From assembly GCF_900113745.1 (NCBI RefSeq), contig NZ_FOQL01000004.1, forward strand, positions 186,001 to 250,000: a DNA stretch of 64,000 nt. The letters are read 5' to 3'. The DNA comes from Pseudomonas guineae (GTDB taxonomy: Bacteria > Pseudomonadota > Gammaproteobacteria > Pseudomonadales > Pseudomonadaceae). Positions within the stretch are counted from its first letter, which is position 1; each line of letters starts with the position of its first letter. The position numbers were made by a program, and so were the translations under genes. Under the pieces are notes generated by a model, which was not told the origin of the DNA, did no database searches, and was given only the letters and a program-made list of their open reading frames with translations. Positions 1 to 10,362 of this stretch are shown piece by piece.

Positions 1-506
1 TGTTCGAGAACGTCGCCTTTCCGTTGCGGGTGCATACCCAGCTGCCAGAAGAGATGATTCGCGACATCGTCCTGATGAAGCTGCAGGCCGTGGGCCTGCG
101 CGGCGCCTTGGATTTGATGCCAGACGAGTTGTCAGGCGGCATGAAACGTCGCGTGGCGTTGGCGCGGGCGATCGCTTTGGACCCGCAAATACTCATGTAT
201 GACGAGCCATTCGTGGGGCAAGACCCAATTGCAATGGGCGTTCTGGTGCGACTGATTCGTCTGCTCAGCGATGCGTTGGGTATCACCAGTATTGTGGTCT
301 CTCATGACCTGGCGGAAACCGCCAGCATTGCTGACTACATCTATATCGTCGGTGATACTCAGGTGTTGGGGCAGGGCACGCCAGCCGAGTTGAAAGCCTC
401 GGAGGACCCTCGTGTACGCCAATTTATGCAAGGCATCCCCGATGGTCCTGTGCCGTTTCACTTTCCTGCGACCAATTACCGCGATGATTTGCTGGGGGAG
501 CGCTGA
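1..506 (+). CDS. mlaF: Phospholipid ABC transporter ATPase MlaF (5' end outside window)
   Basis: This is the C-terminal part of the ATPase that powers the MlaFEDB complex, which with MlaC moves phospholipids from the outer to the inner membrane. The frame is open from base 3, so the start lies upstream of the window. The ABC signature [14 protein letters not shown], Walker [12 protein letters not shown] and switch histidine region VVSHDL are visible. The Walker A motif is missing because it lies outside. The stop overlaps the mlaE start by one base (TGATG), which suggests translational coupling. The identity is secure because mlaE, mlaD, mlaC and mlaB follow in canonical order. Confidence 0.95.
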   Translation, partial: FENVAFPLRVHTQLPEEMIRDIVLMKLQAVGLRGALDLMPDELSGGMKRRVALARAIALDPQILMYDEPFVGQDPIAMGVLVRLIRLLSDALGITSIVVSHDLAETASIADYIYIVGDTQVLGQGTPAELKASEDPRVRQFMQGIPDGPVPFHFPATNYRDDLLGER

Positions 507-1303
507 TGCGTAAGGCGTCTTTGCTCGAGCGGGTGCGCTTGTTTGGGCGTGCTGGTATTGATGTAGTGGCCACGCTGGGGCGTTCGGGGCTGTTTCTGCT
601 GCGTGCGCTGTTCGGCCGTGGCTCGACGGGCAATGGTTTTCAGTTGCTGGTCAAGCAGCTGTATTCGATCGGGGTGATGTCGCTGGCCATCATTATCGTG
701 TCCGGTATCTTTATCGGCATGGTGCTGTCATTACAGGGCTTCAGTATTTTGGCCCAGTACGGCTCTGAGCAGGCCGTGGGGCAGATGGTGGCACTGACCT
801 TGCTGCGTGAGCTGGGGCCGGTGGTGACCGCTTTATTGTTTGCTGGGCGCGCCGGGTCGGCGTTGACCGCAGAAATCGGCAATATGAAATCCACCGAGCA
901 GCTGTCGAGTCTGGCGATGATCGGCGTTGACCCGCTGAAATACATTGTCGCCCCACGGTTGTGGGCCGGTTTTATTTCGATGCCGCTGCTGGCGATGATC
1001 TTCAGTGTGGTCGGTATCTGGGGCGGCGCGATGGTTGCCGTCGACTGGCTGGGAGTTTATGAAGGCTCGTTCTGGGCCAATATGCAAAGCAGTGTTTCGT
1101 TTCGCGAAGATGTGCTCAATGGCGTGATCAAGAGCATCGTATTTGCGTTTGTTGTGACCTGGATTGCTGTGTTTCAGGGCTATGACTGTGAGCCGACGTC
1201 GGAAGGGATTAGTCGTGCCACCACGAAAACTGTGGTGTACGCCTCGCTCGCCGTATTGGGGCTGGACTTTATTCTGACCGCTTTGATGTTTGGAGATTTC
1301 TGA
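506..1303 (+). CDS. mlaE: Phospholipid ABC transporter permease MlaE
   Basis: MlaE is the inner-membrane permease of the Mla system. It is dimeric and carries lipid between MlaD and the cytoplasmic ATPase MlaF. The 265-residue length is normal for the family. The sequence is hydrophobic with several membrane segments, and it contains the MlaE/YrbE coupling region around [20 protein letters not shown] (about residues 97-116). The ATG overlaps the mlaF stop by one base, and the TGATG at its end overlaps mlaD in the same way. The genes are therefore one tightly coupled operon. Family and context agree. Confidence 0.96.
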   Translation: MRKASLLERVRLFGRAGIDVVATLGRSGLFLLRALFGRGSTGNGFQLLVKQLYSIGVMSLAIIIVSGIFIGMVLSLQGFSILAQYGSEQAVGQMVALTLLRELGPVVTALLFAGRAGSALTAEIGNMKSTEQLSSLAMIGVDPLKYIVAPRLWAGFISMPLLAMIFSVVGIWGGAMVAVDWLGVYEGSFWANMQSSVSFREDVLNGVIKSIVFAFVVTWIAVFQGYDCEPTSEGISRATTKTVVYASLAVLGLDFILTALMFGDF

Positions 1304-1773
1304 TGCAGAACCGCACGCTAGAAGTGGGTGTCGGCTTGTTCCTGTTGGCCGGATTGTTGGCTTTGTTGTTGTTAGCCCTGCGGGTCAGTGGCCTGACGGT
1401 TGGTAGTGCCGACAACACCTACAAAGTTTATGCGCACTTTGAGAATATCGCCGGTTTGACGGTCAGATCAAAAGTAACCATGGCCGGTGTCACTATCGGC
1501 AAGGTCACCGCGATTGATCTGGATCGCAACAGCTACATGGGGCGCGTCACCATGATGGTGGACAAGGCCGTTGATAATTTGCCGGCCGACTCCACGGCTT
1601 CGATCCTGACGGCGGGTCTGCTCGGCGAGAAGTACATAGGCATCAGTGTGGGCGGCGAAGAGGAGGTGCTAGGCGATGGCGGCACCATTTATGACACGCA
1701 GTCATCGCTGGTACTGGAAGACCTGATTGGCAAGTTTTTACTCAACTCAGTCAATAAAGACCAGGCTAATTAA
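1303..1773 (+). CDS. mlaD: MCE-domain lipid-binding protein MlaD
   Basis: MlaD is anchored in the inner membrane and forms the hexameric periplasmic MCE ring that passes phospholipid between MlaC and MlaE. The sequence begins with a single hydrophobic anchor (about residues 7-27). One MCE domain follows, with the typical segment FENIAGLTVRSKVTMAGVTIG and a later GLLGEKYIGI motif. The length (156 residues) is close to the usual size for gammaproteobacteria. It overlaps mlaE by one base and is followed after 14 bases by mlaC. Confidence 0.95.
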   Translation: MQNRTLEVGVGLFLLAGLLALLLLALRVSGLTVGSADNTYKVYAHFENIAGLTVRSKVTMAGVTIGKVTAIDLDRNSYMGRVTMMVDKAVDNLPADSTASILTAGLLGEKYIGISVGGEEEVLGDGGTIYDTQSSLVLEDLIGKFLLNSVNKDQAN

Positions 1774-1787
1774 TAGAGGTACTGAAC

Positions 1788-2420
1788 ATGATCAAAGCAC
1801 TGCGTAACAGTCTTTTTGTTTGCTTGGCTGCCATGTCCTTTTCGCTGCTGGCCGCTCCGGCGGCTCACGATGTGGTGCAGCAGACCACCAGCACGCTGTT
1901 GGCTGACCTCAAAACCAACAAAGAGCAATATCGTACCGATCCGGCTGCGTTTTACGACGCACTGAACAGTATTCTCGGTCCGGTAGTCGATGTCGACGGG
2001 ATTTCCCGTGGCGTGATGACTGTGCGCTACTCGCGCCAAGCCTCGCCGGAGCAAATGCAGCGCTTCCAGGAAAACTTCAAGCGTAGCCTGATGCAGTTTT
2101 ATGGCAACGCGCTATTGGAATACAACAACCAGGATATTCGCGTGCTGCCGGTAAGCGGCCAGCAGGATCCGCAACGTACCGCGGTCAACATGGAGATCAA
2201 GGACGGTAATGGCGCGGTCTATCCATTGTCCTACACCATGGTCAACCAGGACGGTACCTGGAAGATGCGTAACGTGATCATCAATGGCATCAACGTCGGC
2301 AAGCTGTTTCGTGACCAGTTCTCCCAGGCCATGCAGAACAACCGTAATGATCTGGACAAGGTTATCGATAGCTGGACCGAAACTGTGGCCAAGGCCCGTC
2401 AAGGAACTAATGCATCGTGA
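1788..2420 (+). CDS. mlaC: Periplasmic phospholipid carrier MlaC
   Basis: MlaC is the soluble periplasmic shuttle of the Mla pathway, ferrying phospholipids between the outer-membrane MlaA complex and the MlaFEDB complex. The 210-residue protein starts with a clear signal peptide (hydrophobic core about residues 8-22, likely cleavage after LLAAPA). The mature part fits the Tol-Tol/MlaC family, including GVMTVRYSR and the late DGTWKMRNVIINGINVG segment. A ribosome-binding site (AGAGG) lies upstream. The 3' end overlaps mlaB by four bases (GTGA). Confidence 0.95.
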   Translation: MIKALRNSLFVCLAAMSFSLLAAPAAHDVVQQTTSTLLADLKTNKEQYRTDPAAFYDALNSILGPVVDVDGISRGVMTVRYSRQASPEQMQRFQENFKRSLMQFYGNALLEYNNQDIRVLPVSGQQDPQRTAVNMEIKDGNGAVYPLSYTMVNQDGTWKMRNVIINGINVGKLFRDQFSQAMQNNRNDLDKVIDSWTETVAKARQGTNAS

Positions 2421-2725
2421 GTCAGGCCAGCATTAGCGAGGCATCCTCCGGTGTATTTAGCCTAGTTGGGGTACTGGATTACCAGAGCGCTCCGGCGCTG
2501 CGTGTAGAGGGCGCACGCTTGCTTAAGGCCAGTCAGGCTGATGCTTACGTGCTCGACTGCGGCGGCGTGGAGAAATCCAGCAGCGTGGGTGTGTCCTTGT
2601 TGCTGGCCTTTATGCGCGACGCCAGTGCCGCCGGCAAAAAAATGAGCGTGCGCAGCCTGCCCAAAGATATGCACGAGATTGCCGGCGTCTGTGGCCTTTT
2701 GGAAATTCTGCCACTGCAATCTTGA
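2417..2725 (+). CDS. mlaB: STAS-domain protein MlaB
   Basis: MlaB is the small cytoplasmic STAS-domain subunit that binds and stabilises the MlaF ATPase. The 102-residue ORF uses a GTG start that overlaps the mlaC stop. It shows a STAS fold pattern: an alternating strand/helix sequence with VLDCGGVEKSSSVGVSLLLAFMRDA around residues 46-70, where anti-sigma-antagonist relatives carry their conserved Ser/Thr. It is the last gene of the mlaFEDCB operon, and 131 bases separate it from ibaG. Function is inferred from domain and position. Confidence 0.92.
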   Translation: MSQASISEASSGVFSLVGVLDYQSAPALRVEGARLLKASQADAYVLDCGGVEKSSSVGVSLLLAFMRDASAAGKKMSVRSLPKDMHEIAGVCGLLEILPLQS

Positions 2726-2856
2726 GCAACTGTCGTTCTGGCTTCGGTCGGTTGGCAGGAATGCGGGGTTCGCAGGCGGGGGGCTTTTTTGTATGATGCT
2801 CGACCCGCGAGCGTGTGCTCCGCTGTCGTTAATTGATGCATTGATCGAGGTTGAGC

Positions 2857-3096
2857 ATGCAGGCCTTAGAAGTAAAGAGTCTCCTTGAGGCTAAATTGCC
2901 GAATACCCAAGTGGGAGTTGAAGGCGAAGGCTGCAACTTTCAGCTGAACCTGATCAGTGATGAGTTGGCTGCTCTCAGCCCCGTCAAGCGTCAGCAGCAG
3001 ATCTACGCTCACCTCAATGCCTGGATCGCTGATGGCAGCATTCACGCCGTGAGTATGAAATTCTTTAGCCGTGCCGATTGGGCCGCGCGCTCCTAG
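2857..3096 (+). CDS. ibaG: BolA-family protein IbaG
   Basis: This is a small BolA-like protein (79 residues from the ATG at 2857). IbaG-type proteins bind monothiol glutaredoxins with a shared [2Fe-2S] cluster and are linked to acid stress and cell-wall/phospholipid homeostasis. The BolA core is present: LEAKLPNTQVGVEGEGCNFQ, then VKRQQQIYAHLNAWIADGSIHAVSMKFFS. An in-frame TTG six bases upstream is possible, but the ATG matches family starts. It sits between mlaB and murA, the conserved gammaproteobacterial arrangement, 12 bases upstream of murA. Confidence 0.93.
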   Translation: MQALEVKSLLEAKLPNTQVGVEGEGCNFQLNLISDELAALSPVKRQQQIYAHLNAWIADGSIHAVSMKFFSRADWAARS

Positions 3097-4374
<1,278 letters not shown>

Positions 4375-4425
4375 AAGCAGTTTCAAAACTACTGCGGGCT
4401 GCGCGTGTGATGCTGCATTTATAGG

Positions 4426-4520
4426 CTCGGAAGCCGCTGCGGCTAACGCGCCTAGCGCGGCCCGGAGAGCGAGTGAAGTGAGCAATGTTCATTTACACCA
4501 GTTAACTCCGCTTCCTCGCC
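4426..4520 (+). repeat. Structured intergenic repeat, copy 1 (murA-hisG)
   Basis: This is one of three related elements in the window (others at 10026-10122 and 14511-14608), all in the same orientation. The element has four successive inverted repeats: AGCCGC/GCGGCT, CGCGC/GCGCG, GAGCA/TGTTC and TTTAC followed by a degenerate partner. Conserved linker text includes ATTTACACCAG and TCCTCGCC. Homology may extend left to about 4390 and right to about 4545. It fills most of the 238-base gap between murA and hisG, ending 92 bases before the hisG start. No coding potential is evident. Confidence 0.75.
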
Positions 4521-4612
4521 GTTTTGACCCGCCGAAGGCTGTTACTAACGTAGCGTTCTACCTGGCCTTCGCTCGCGACGTTTTAAACCGCTTTTAGACA
4601 TTAGGTTTTGTG

Positions 4613-5248
4613 ATGCTGACTATTGCTCTGTCAAAAGGCCGGATTCTCGATGACACCCTGCCGCTGCTTGAAGCGGCCGGTATTGTGCCTACCGAAAACC
4701 CGGACAAAAGCCGCAAGCTGATCATTCCAACCACTATGGATGATGTGCGTCTGTTGATCGTGCGTGCCACCGACGTGCCGACCTATGTTGAGCATGGCGC
4801 GGCGGACCTCGGTGTGGCCGGTAAAGACGTGCTGATGGAATACGGTGGCCAAGGCTTATACGAGCCGTTGGACCTGCGTATTGCCCAGTGCAAGCTGATG
4901 ACCGCCGGTGCTGTCGGTGCGCCTGAACCGAAAGGTCGGCTGCGCGTGGCGACTAAGTTCGTCAATGTGGCCAAGCGTTATTACGCCGAGCAGGGTCGTC
5001 AGGTCGACATCATCAAGCTCTACGGCTCCATGGAGCTGGCACCGCTGGTGGGTTTGGCTGACAAGATCATCGATGTGGTCGATACTGGCAACACCTTGCG
5101 CGCCAATGGTTTGGAAGCTCAGGAGCTGATCGCCACGATCAGCTCGCGTTTGGTGGTTAACAAGGCGTCGATGAAGATGCAACACGCGCGTATTCAAGCG
5201 TTGATCGATACCCTGCGTGATGCGGTCGAAGCACGACACCCCCGCTAA
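4613..5248 (+). CDS. hisG: ATP phosphoribosyltransferase HisG (short form)
   Basis: HisG condenses ATP with PRPP to open histidine biosynthesis. The 211-residue protein is the short form, which lacks the C-terminal regulatory domain and normally needs HisZ as partner. HisZ is not in this window. Typical segments are [14 protein letters not shown] at the N-terminus, the PRPP-binding loop [14 protein letters not shown] and the end [17 protein letters not shown] three bases upstream is in frame, but the ATG at 4613 matches the family start. hisD follows after 123 bases containing two hairpins. Confidence 0.96.
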   Translation: MLTIALSKGRILDDTLPLLEAAGIVPTENPDKSRKLIIPTTMDDVRLLIVRATDVPTYVEHGAADLGVAGKDVLMEYGGQGLYEPLDLRIAQCKLMTAGAVGAPEPKGRLRVATKFVNVAKRYYAEQGRQVDIIKLYGSMELAPLVGLADKIIDVVDTGNTLRANGLEAQELIATISSRLVVNKASMKMQHARIQALIDTLRDAVEARHPR

Positions 5249-5257
5249 TACCCTCAC

Positions 5258-5347
5258 CGCGGCGTTACGCCGCGTTTGCCTATCCGTGTCATAGCCAATT
5301 TTCTCGGGCGTCCATGCGGTGGGCTTGGTAGCCTAGCGACGCCCGAG
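5258..5347 (+). other. Two hairpins in the hisG-hisD intergenic region
   Basis: The first is a perfect 7-bp stem (CGCGGCG, loop TTA, CGCCGCG) at 5258-5274, followed by only three T residues. The second is a perfect 10-bp stem with arms CTCGGGCGTC (5303-5312) and GACGCCCGAG (5338-5347) and a 25-base loop. They lie between hisG and the hisD ribosome-binding site. The first could be a weak terminator. The second could be a processing site or mRNA stabiliser. Function is not shown. Confidence 0.5.
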
Positions 5348-5371
5348 CATTTGCCAATTAAGAGGCCCGCT

Positions 5372-6682
5372 ATGACCGCTCCTATCGCTATCCGCCGACT
5401 CAATGCCGCTGACCAGGACTTTGCCCAGCATCTGGATCATCTGCTGAGCTGGGAAAGTGTCTCGGACGATGCGGTCAACCATCGCGTGCTGGAGATCATC
5501 AAGGCCGTGCGCGAGCGTGGCGATGCGGCGCTGGTCGAGTTCACTAAACAGTTTGATGGCCTGGATGTCGCCTCAATGGCGGATTTGATTCTGCCGCGCG
5601 AGCGCCTGGAATTGGCGCTGACCCGTATCACCCCTGAGCAGCGGCGTGCGCTGGAAGTCGCCGCCGAGCGCGTGCGCAGCTATCACGAACGGCAGAAGCA
5701 GGACTCTTGGAGCTACACCGAGGCCGACGGCACGGTGCTGGGGCAGAAGGTCACCCCGCTGGATCGCGCCGGCCTTTACGTGCCCGGTGGTAAGGCGTCG
5801 TACCCCTCTTCAGTGCTGATGAACGCCATCCCGGCCAAGGTCGCCGGCGTATTGGAAGTGGTGATGGTGGTGCCGACCCCGCGTGGCGAGATCAACGAAC
5901 TCGTCCTCGCCGCAGCGTGCATCGCTGGCGTCGACCGCGTGTTCACTATCGGCGGTGCTCAGGCCGTGGCGGCGCTGGCCTATGGCACTGAAAGCGTACC
6001 GCCAGTGGATAAAATTGTCGGCCCTGGCAATATCTATGTCGCTACCGCCAAGCGTCACGTGTTCGGTAAGGTCGGCATCGATATGATCGCCGGGCCTTCG
6101 GAGATTCTCGTGGTGTGCGACGGTCAAACCGATCCGGACTGGATCGCTATGGACCTGTTCTCCCAGGCTGAGCACGATGAAGATGCGCAGTCGATTCTGG
6201 TCAGCCCGGATGCGGCTTTCCTTGACCGCGTCGCCGAGAGCATTGCCAAGCTGCTGCCGACTCTGGAGCGTGAAACCATTGCCCGCACGTCGCTTGAAGG
6301 CCGTGGCGCGCTGATCCAGGTGGCCGATATGTCACAGGCCATTGAGGTGGCCAACCGCATTGCGCCAGAGCACTTGGAACTGTCGGTGGAGAACCCCGAG
6401 CAGTACCTGCCGCTGATCCGTCACGCGGGCGCGATCTTTATGGGTCGTTACACCGCTGAGGCCTTGGGCGATTACTGCGCGGGGCCCAATCACGTGCTGC
6501 CGACCTCTGGTACTGCGCGGTATTCCTCGCCGCTGGGGGTCTACGACTTCCAGAAGCGCTCGTCGATCATCCATTGCTCGGCCGAAGGTGCGTCCGAGCT
6601 GGGCAAGGTCGCCAGCGTGCTGGCCCGTGGCGAGTCGCTGACCGCTCACGCCCGCAGCGCTGAGTACCGCATCAAGGGTTGA
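5372..6682 (+). CDS. hisD: Histidinol dehydrogenase HisD
   Basis: HisD oxidises L-histidinol to L-histidine in two NAD-dependent steps, the end of the pathway. The true start is the ATG at 5372 (AAGAGG ribosome-binding site upstream), giving 436 residues, which is usual. The longer in-frame extension back to 5276 runs through a non-coding hairpin. Family motifs include [38 protein letters not shown], the Zn-site region [10 protein letters not shown] and the C-terminal [16 protein letters not shown]. It lies in the hisG-hisD-hisC order typical of pseudomonads. Confidence 0.97.
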   Translation: MTAPIAIRRLNAADQDFAQHLDHLLSWESVSDDAVNHRVLEIIKAVRERGDAALVEFTKQFDGLDVASMADLILPRERLELALTRITPEQRRALEVAAERVRSYHERQKQDSWSYTEADGTVLGQKVTPLDRAGLYVPGGKASYPSSVLMNAIPAKVAGVLEVVMVVPTPRGEINELVLAAACIAGVDRVFTIGGAQAVAALAYGTESVPPVDKIVGPGNIYVATAKRHVFGKVGIDMIAGPSEILVVCDGQTDPDWIAMDLFSQAEHDEDAQSILVSPDAAFLDRVAESIAKLLPTLERETIARTSLEGRGALIQVADMSQAIEVANRIAPEHLELSVENPEQYLPLIRHAGAIFMGRYTAEALGDYCAGPNHVLPTSGTARYSSPLGVYDFQKRSSIIHCSAEGASELGKVASVLARGESLTAHARSAEYRIKG

Positions 6683-6684
6683 GC

Positions 6685-6761
6685 GTAGGGTGGACAACGC
6701 TGTTCTTGTCCACCTGATGTGCATGTAATTACGGTGGACAAAAAAGCGTTGTCCACCCTAC
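6685..6761. repeat. REPIN-like element, family GTAGGGTGGA, copy 1
   Basis: The 77-bp element has perfect 16-bp ends, GTAGGGTGGACAACGC and its complement. Each half folds on itself (GGTGGACAA with TTGTCCACC), so two inverted REP-type hairpins form a REPIN. It lies between hisD and hisC, close to the hisC ribosome-binding site. A diverged second copy is at 51849-51933. Confidence 0.85.
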
Positions 6762-6790
6762 AAGAATTGAATTCGAGGAGAGAAGGGCAG

Positions 6791-7843
6791 ATGAGCAAAT
6801 TCTGGAGCCCCTTCGTCAAAGACCTGGTCCCATACGTGCCGGGTGAGCAGCCGAAGCTGGCCAAACTGGTCAAGCTCAATACCAACGAGAACCCCTACGG
6901 TCCATCGCCCAAGGCGATCACGGCCATGCAGGCGGAGCTGAACGACAATCTGCGCCTGTACCCGGACCCCAATGCTGACCGCCTGAAGCAGGCTGTGGCT
7001 GACTACTATGGCGTGCAGCCCGCTCAGGTATTTGTCGGTAATGGCTCCGATGAAGTGTTGGCTCATGCCTTCCATGGTCTGTTCCAGCATGGTCAGCCGT
7101 TGCTGTTTCCGGACATCAGCTACAGCTTCTATCCGGTTTACTGCGGCCTGTATGGCATTGCTGCCGAGACGATCGCGCTGGATGAGCAGTTCCAGATTCG
7201 CGTCGAAGACTATGTGCGGCCCAACGGCGGTATCATCTTCCCTAACCCCAACGCCCCGACCGGTTGCGCGCTGGGCCTGGAGGCCATTGAGCGTCTACTC
7301 AAGGCCAACACCGATACGGTGGTGCTGGTGGATGAGGCGTATATCGATTTTGGCGGCGAGACGGCGATCAGCCTGGTGGATAAATACCCTAACCTGCTGG
7401 TTAGCCAAACCCTGTCCAAGTCGCGCTCCCTGGCGGGCCTGCGCGTTGGTATCGCGGTTGGTCATCCCGATCTGATCGAGGCGCTGGAGCGGATCAAGAA
7501 CAGCTTCAACTCTTACCCGCTGGACCGTATGGCGATTGCCGGTGCGGCGGCGGCGTTCGAGGACAAGGCCTACTTTCAGCAGACCTGCCAGCGCGTGATC
7601 GACAGCCGCGAGGCAGTTGTCGCCGGTTTGCAGGCGCTAGGTTTTGAGGTGCTGCCGTCAGCGGCGAACTTCATCTTTGCCCGTCACCCGGATAAGGATG
7701 CAGCGCTGCTAGCGGCGGGGCTGCGTGAACAGGGGGTAATCGTGCGCCACTTTAAGCAGCAGCGCATTGCTCAGTTCCTGCGCATCACCATCGGTACGCC
7801 GGAGCAGAATCAGGCGCTTCTGGATGCCTTGCAGGGGTTGTAA
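6791..7843 (+). CDS. hisC: Histidinol-phosphate aminotransferase HisC
   Basis: HisC is a PLP enzyme that converts imidazole-acetol phosphate plus glutamate to histidinol phosphate. The ATG at 6791 follows a GAGGAG ribosome-binding site and gives 350 residues. The extension back to 6719 reads through the REPIN and is not coding. Fold-type I motifs are visible: [30 protein letters not shown] and the PLP-lysine motif [17 protein letters not shown] strong terminator follows, closing the his segment. Pseudomonads often carry a second hisC, so isozyme assignment is not possible here. Confidence 0.95.
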   Translation: MSKFWSPFVKDLVPYVPGEQPKLAKLVKLNTNENPYGPSPKAITAMQAELNDNLRLYPDPNADRLKQAVADYYGVQPAQVFVGNGSDEVLAHAFHGLFQHGQPLLFPDISYSFYPVYCGLYGIAAETIALDEQFQIRVEDYVRPNGGIIFPNPNAPTGCALGLEAIERLLKANTDTVVLVDEAYIDFGGETAISLVDKYPNLLVSQTLSKSRSLAGLRVGIAVGHPDLIEALERIKNSFNSYPLDRMAIAGAAAAFEDKAYFQQTCQRVIDSREAVVAGLQALGFEVLPSAANFIFARHPDKDAALLAAGLREQGVIVRHFKQQRIAQFLRITIGTPEQNQALLDALQGL

Positions 7844-7860
7844 CGCCTGTGTTTTAACTA

Positions 7861-7892
7861 AGCCGGAGCGAGTATCACGCTCCGGCTTTTTT
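7861..7892 (+). terminator. Rho-independent terminator after hisC
   Basis: A perfect 10-bp stem (AGCCGGAGCG / CGCTCCGGCT, loop of seven bases) is followed by six T residues, 17 bases after the hisC stop. Confidence 0.9.
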
Positions 7893-7962
7893 ATCTCGGC
7901 CAATTCCTAGCGCCGTCTGGCGCGACAGGCTGTGCTGTGGCGCGGGCATCACCGTAGGCGGA

Positions 7963-9105
7963 TTACTTGTCGTTAACGGGGGGTCTGACGCCTATTTCGG
8001 CGGTTAATTGCAGCGGTTCGCCGTTGCGTAGGATGTCGATGCGGATCCGCTCGCCTGGCTTAGCGCGTGCCACCTGATTCATCGAGCGACGCCCATCAGT
8101 GGCCGCTTCACCGGCAATGCGCAGGATTAGATCGCCCGGCTGCAGCCCCGCCTTTTGCGCCGGACCGTCGCGGAAGATACCGGCTACGACGATACCGGGG
8201 CGTCCGTCCAAACCGAAGGACTCTGCCAGCTCCGGGGTCAGCGGTTGCACCTCAATACCCAGCCAGCCGCGAATCACTTGGCCATGCTCGATAATTGCCT
8301 GCATCACTTCCATCGCCAGCTTCACCGGAATGGCGAAGCCGATGCCTTGAGAACCACCCGACTTGGAGAAAATCGCGGTATTGATGCCGATCAGGTTGCC
8401 GTAGGCATCCACCAGCGCGCCGCCTGAGTTGCCTGGGTTGATTGCCGCGTCTGTCTGGATAAAGTCTTCGTAGGTGTTGAGGCCCAGTTGGTTACGTCCG
8501 GTGGCGCTGATGATGCCCATGGTAACGGTCTGGCCGACTCCAAACGGGTTGCCGATGGCGAGGCTGACGTCGCCAATGCGGATATTATCCGAGCGACCAA
8601 GAGTGATAAACGGCAGGTCCTGCAAGTCGATCTTCAGCACCGCTAGATCGGTTTCCGGGTCACTGCCGATCATCCGCGCCAGGGTTTCGCGGCCGTCTTT
8701 GAGCGCCACCACAATCTGGTCAGCATCGGCCACCACATGGTTGTTGGTCAGCAGATAGCCTTCGGGGCTCATGATTACGGCTGAGCCGAGGCTCGATTCC
8801 ATACGCCGTTGTTTGGGCAGGTTATCGCCAAAAAACTTACGGAACTGTGGGTCTTCAAACAGCGGATGCGCTGGTTTATTAACGAACTTGGTGGTGTAAA
8901 GGTTGGCCACCGCAGGGGACGCGGTGGTTACCGCCTCGGCATAGGACACGGGCCCTTCCTGCATGCGGCTGTAGAACGGGGCCTGGCGCACGTTCACATC
9001 CTGCCCCGGCAAGCCGACCCATTGCGGAAAATACTGCATGATCAGCAATGCCAGTAGCACGCCGACCAGTAGGGGCCAGCCGAGGGGACGTAGGGCCTTG
9101 AACAT
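7963..9105 (-). CDS. algW: Periplasmic serine protease AlgW (DegS-type)
   Basis: AlgW is the membrane-anchored periplasmic protease that senses misfolded outer-membrane proteins and starts regulated proteolysis of the anti-sigma factor MucA, releasing the AlgU sigma factor. The ATG at 9105 gives 380 residues. The protein has one N-terminal anchor (about residues 8-24), a trypsin-like domain with triad His (LTNNHVVADA), Asp (SDPETDLAVL) and Ser (NPGNSGGAL, near residue 227), and one C-terminal PDZ domain. A single PDZ and a membrane anchor separate it from the two-PDZ MucD/DegP type. It is monocistronic on the minus strand inside a plus-strand block. Confidence 0.94.
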   Translation of the reverse strand: MFKALRPLGWPLLVGVLLALLIMQYFPQWVGLPGQDVNVRQAPFYSRMQEGPVSYAEAVTTASPAVANLYTTKFVNKPAHPLFEDPQFRKFFGDNLPKQRRMESSLGSAVIMSPEGYLLTNNHVVADADQIVVALKDGRETLARMIGSDPETDLAVLKIDLQDLPFITLGRSDNIRIGDVSLAIGNPFGVGQTVTMGIISATGRNQLGLNTYEDFIQTDAAINPGNSGGALVDAYGNLIGINTAIFSKSGGSQGIGFAIPVKLAMEVMQAIIEHGQVIRGWLGIEVQPLTPELAESFGLDGRPGIVVAGIFRDGPAQKAGLQPGDLILRIAGEAATDGRRSMNQVARAKPGERIRIDILRNGEPLQLTAEIGVRPPVNDK

Positions 9106-9216
9106 TAAACAATCCTGAGGGTTGCAGGGCGGCAAGTGCGCCCCTTAAGGTGCGCCATTATAGAGACGCGACTGACAATAAAGCAGCGCCTCGTAACGCT
9201 TGATTAAGGACACCCT

Positions 9217-9975
9217 ATGGCTATTGCCCTGATGACTCTGGTGGGGGAAGCAGACCGCTACCTCAATGCCGCGCAAATCAGCGATTACTGCCCCAATGGT
9301 TTGCAGGTTGAAGGGAGGCCGCACGTGCGCCGCATCGTCAGTGGGGTCACCGCCAGCCAGGCGTTGCTCGACGCGGCCGTGGAGGCCGATGCTGACGTAG
9401 TGCTGGTGCACCATGGTTATTTCTGGAAAGGTGAGAACCCCTGCGTCACTGGTATGAAGCGCCGCCGCCTGCAGACCCTGCTGGGTAATGACATCAGTCT
9501 GCTGGCTTATCACCTGCCGCTGGACGTGCACCCTGAGGTGGGCAATAACGTGCAGCTGGCCGCCCAGCTGGGCATCACCGTGGAAGGCCCGCTGGAACCC
9601 GATAATCCGCGTACCGTGGGCCTGATTGGCTCGCTGGCTGAGGCCATGACCGCGCAGGACTTCGCACGGCATGTGCAGCAGGTGCTCGGTCGTGAACCGC
9701 TGCTGGTCGAAGGCGATGGCATGATCCGCCGCGTGGGGTGGTGCACGGGCGGCGGTCAGGGCTATATCGACCAGGCCATCGCGGCCGGGGTTGATCTGTA
9801 TTTAACCGGGGAGGCCTCAGAGCAGACCTTCCACAGTGCGCGCGAAAATGGCGTTAGCTTTATCGCCGCCGGCCACCACGCCACCGAGCGTTACGGTGTG
9901 CAGGCGCTGGGTGATTACCTGGCGCGACGCTTTGCGATTGAGCATCTGTTTATCGATTGCCCCAACCCCATCTGA
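9217..9975 (+). CDS. NIF3-like dinuclear metal-centre protein (YbgI/DUF34 family)
   Basis: This is a 252-residue member of the NIF3/YbgI family, often annotated as type 2 GTP cyclohydrolase I although the physiological role is unsettled. The metal ligands of the family are visible: DVVLVHHGYFW near residue 65 and the C-terminal AAGHHATERYGVQALG. The start sits next to AlgW, from which it is divergently transcribed, and this neighbourhood is conserved in pseudomonads. AAGGACACC precedes the ATG as ribosome-binding site. Confidence 0.9.
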   Translation: MAIALMTLVGEADRYLNAAQISDYCPNGLQVEGRPHVRRIVSGVTASQALLDAAVEADADVVLVHHGYFWKGENPCVTGMKRRRLQTLLGNDISLLAYHLPLDVHPEVGNNVQLAAQLGITVEGPLEPDNPRTVGLIGSLAEAMTAQDFARHVQQVLGREPLLVEGDGMIRRVGWCTGGGQGYIDQAIAAGVDLYLTGEASEQTFHSARENGVSFIAAGHHATERYGVQALGDYLARRFAIEHLFIDCPNPI

Positions 9976-10025
9976 GGGCCCGCACACGATCTGCTGTGCG
10001 TCGGTCAGGCTGCGTTAAAAATAAC

Positions 10026-10122
10026 CTCGGTAAGCGGCTTGCCGCTAACGCGTTTTAGCGCAGTCTTGGGGCGAGCGATACGAGCACTGCTCATTTACAG
10101 CCCGTAAACGCCGCTTTCTCGG
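10026..10122 (+). repeat. Structured intergenic repeat, copy 2 (upstream of cysD)
   Basis: The element has the same layout as copies at 4426 and 14511. Its stems are AGCGGC/GCCGCT, a weaker GCG/CGC stem, GAGCA/TGCTC and TTTAC/GTAAA. Upstream homology with copy 3 begins near 9989 (ATCTGCTG...GTTAAAA). Downstream, GGCTGTTAC at 10161-10169 recurs after copy 1. It occupies much of the 387-base gap between the NIF3-like gene and cysD. Confidence 0.78.
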
Positions 10123-10254
10123 TCATTTGATTCGTCAGCGCTCACTCTTCGGGTCAGTCCTGGCTGTTACTTTCGGTGGTCGTTGTGCCTGGTCTGGCAC
10201 TGCCTCGCGAGAGCGTGAGCGGGTTCTGGGTGGCCTATTTTGCTGGCATAAAGC

Positions 10255-10271
10255 TAGATCGTTTCGATCTA
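10255..10271. promoter_or_regulatory. Perfect 7-bp inverted repeat upstream of cysD
   Basis: The sequence TAGATCGTTTCGATCTA is a perfect inverted repeat with a three-base spacer, 92 bases before the cysD start and outside the repeat element. It could be an operator or a leader hairpin for the sulfate-activation operon. I could not recognise a CysB site with confidence. Confidence 0.35.
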
Positions 10272-10362
10272 ACTAGGCTCCTGATTAGACGAAGGTGCTG
10301 TGCTAGAGTGCCGTCTCGTCCACGGCCCGCCGGCCTAAACACATCGCCATTCGTGAGTAGCC

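Noticed and set aside
2726..2856. Terminator after mlaB (G-run followed by TTTTTT near 2780)
   Set aside because: The G-rich stretch before the T-run has no convincing complementary arm, so no terminator was called.
5276..5371. N-terminal extension of hisD
   Set aside because: It passes through a perfect 10-bp hairpin and lacks a ribosome-binding site. The ATG at 5372 has both site and family-typical length.
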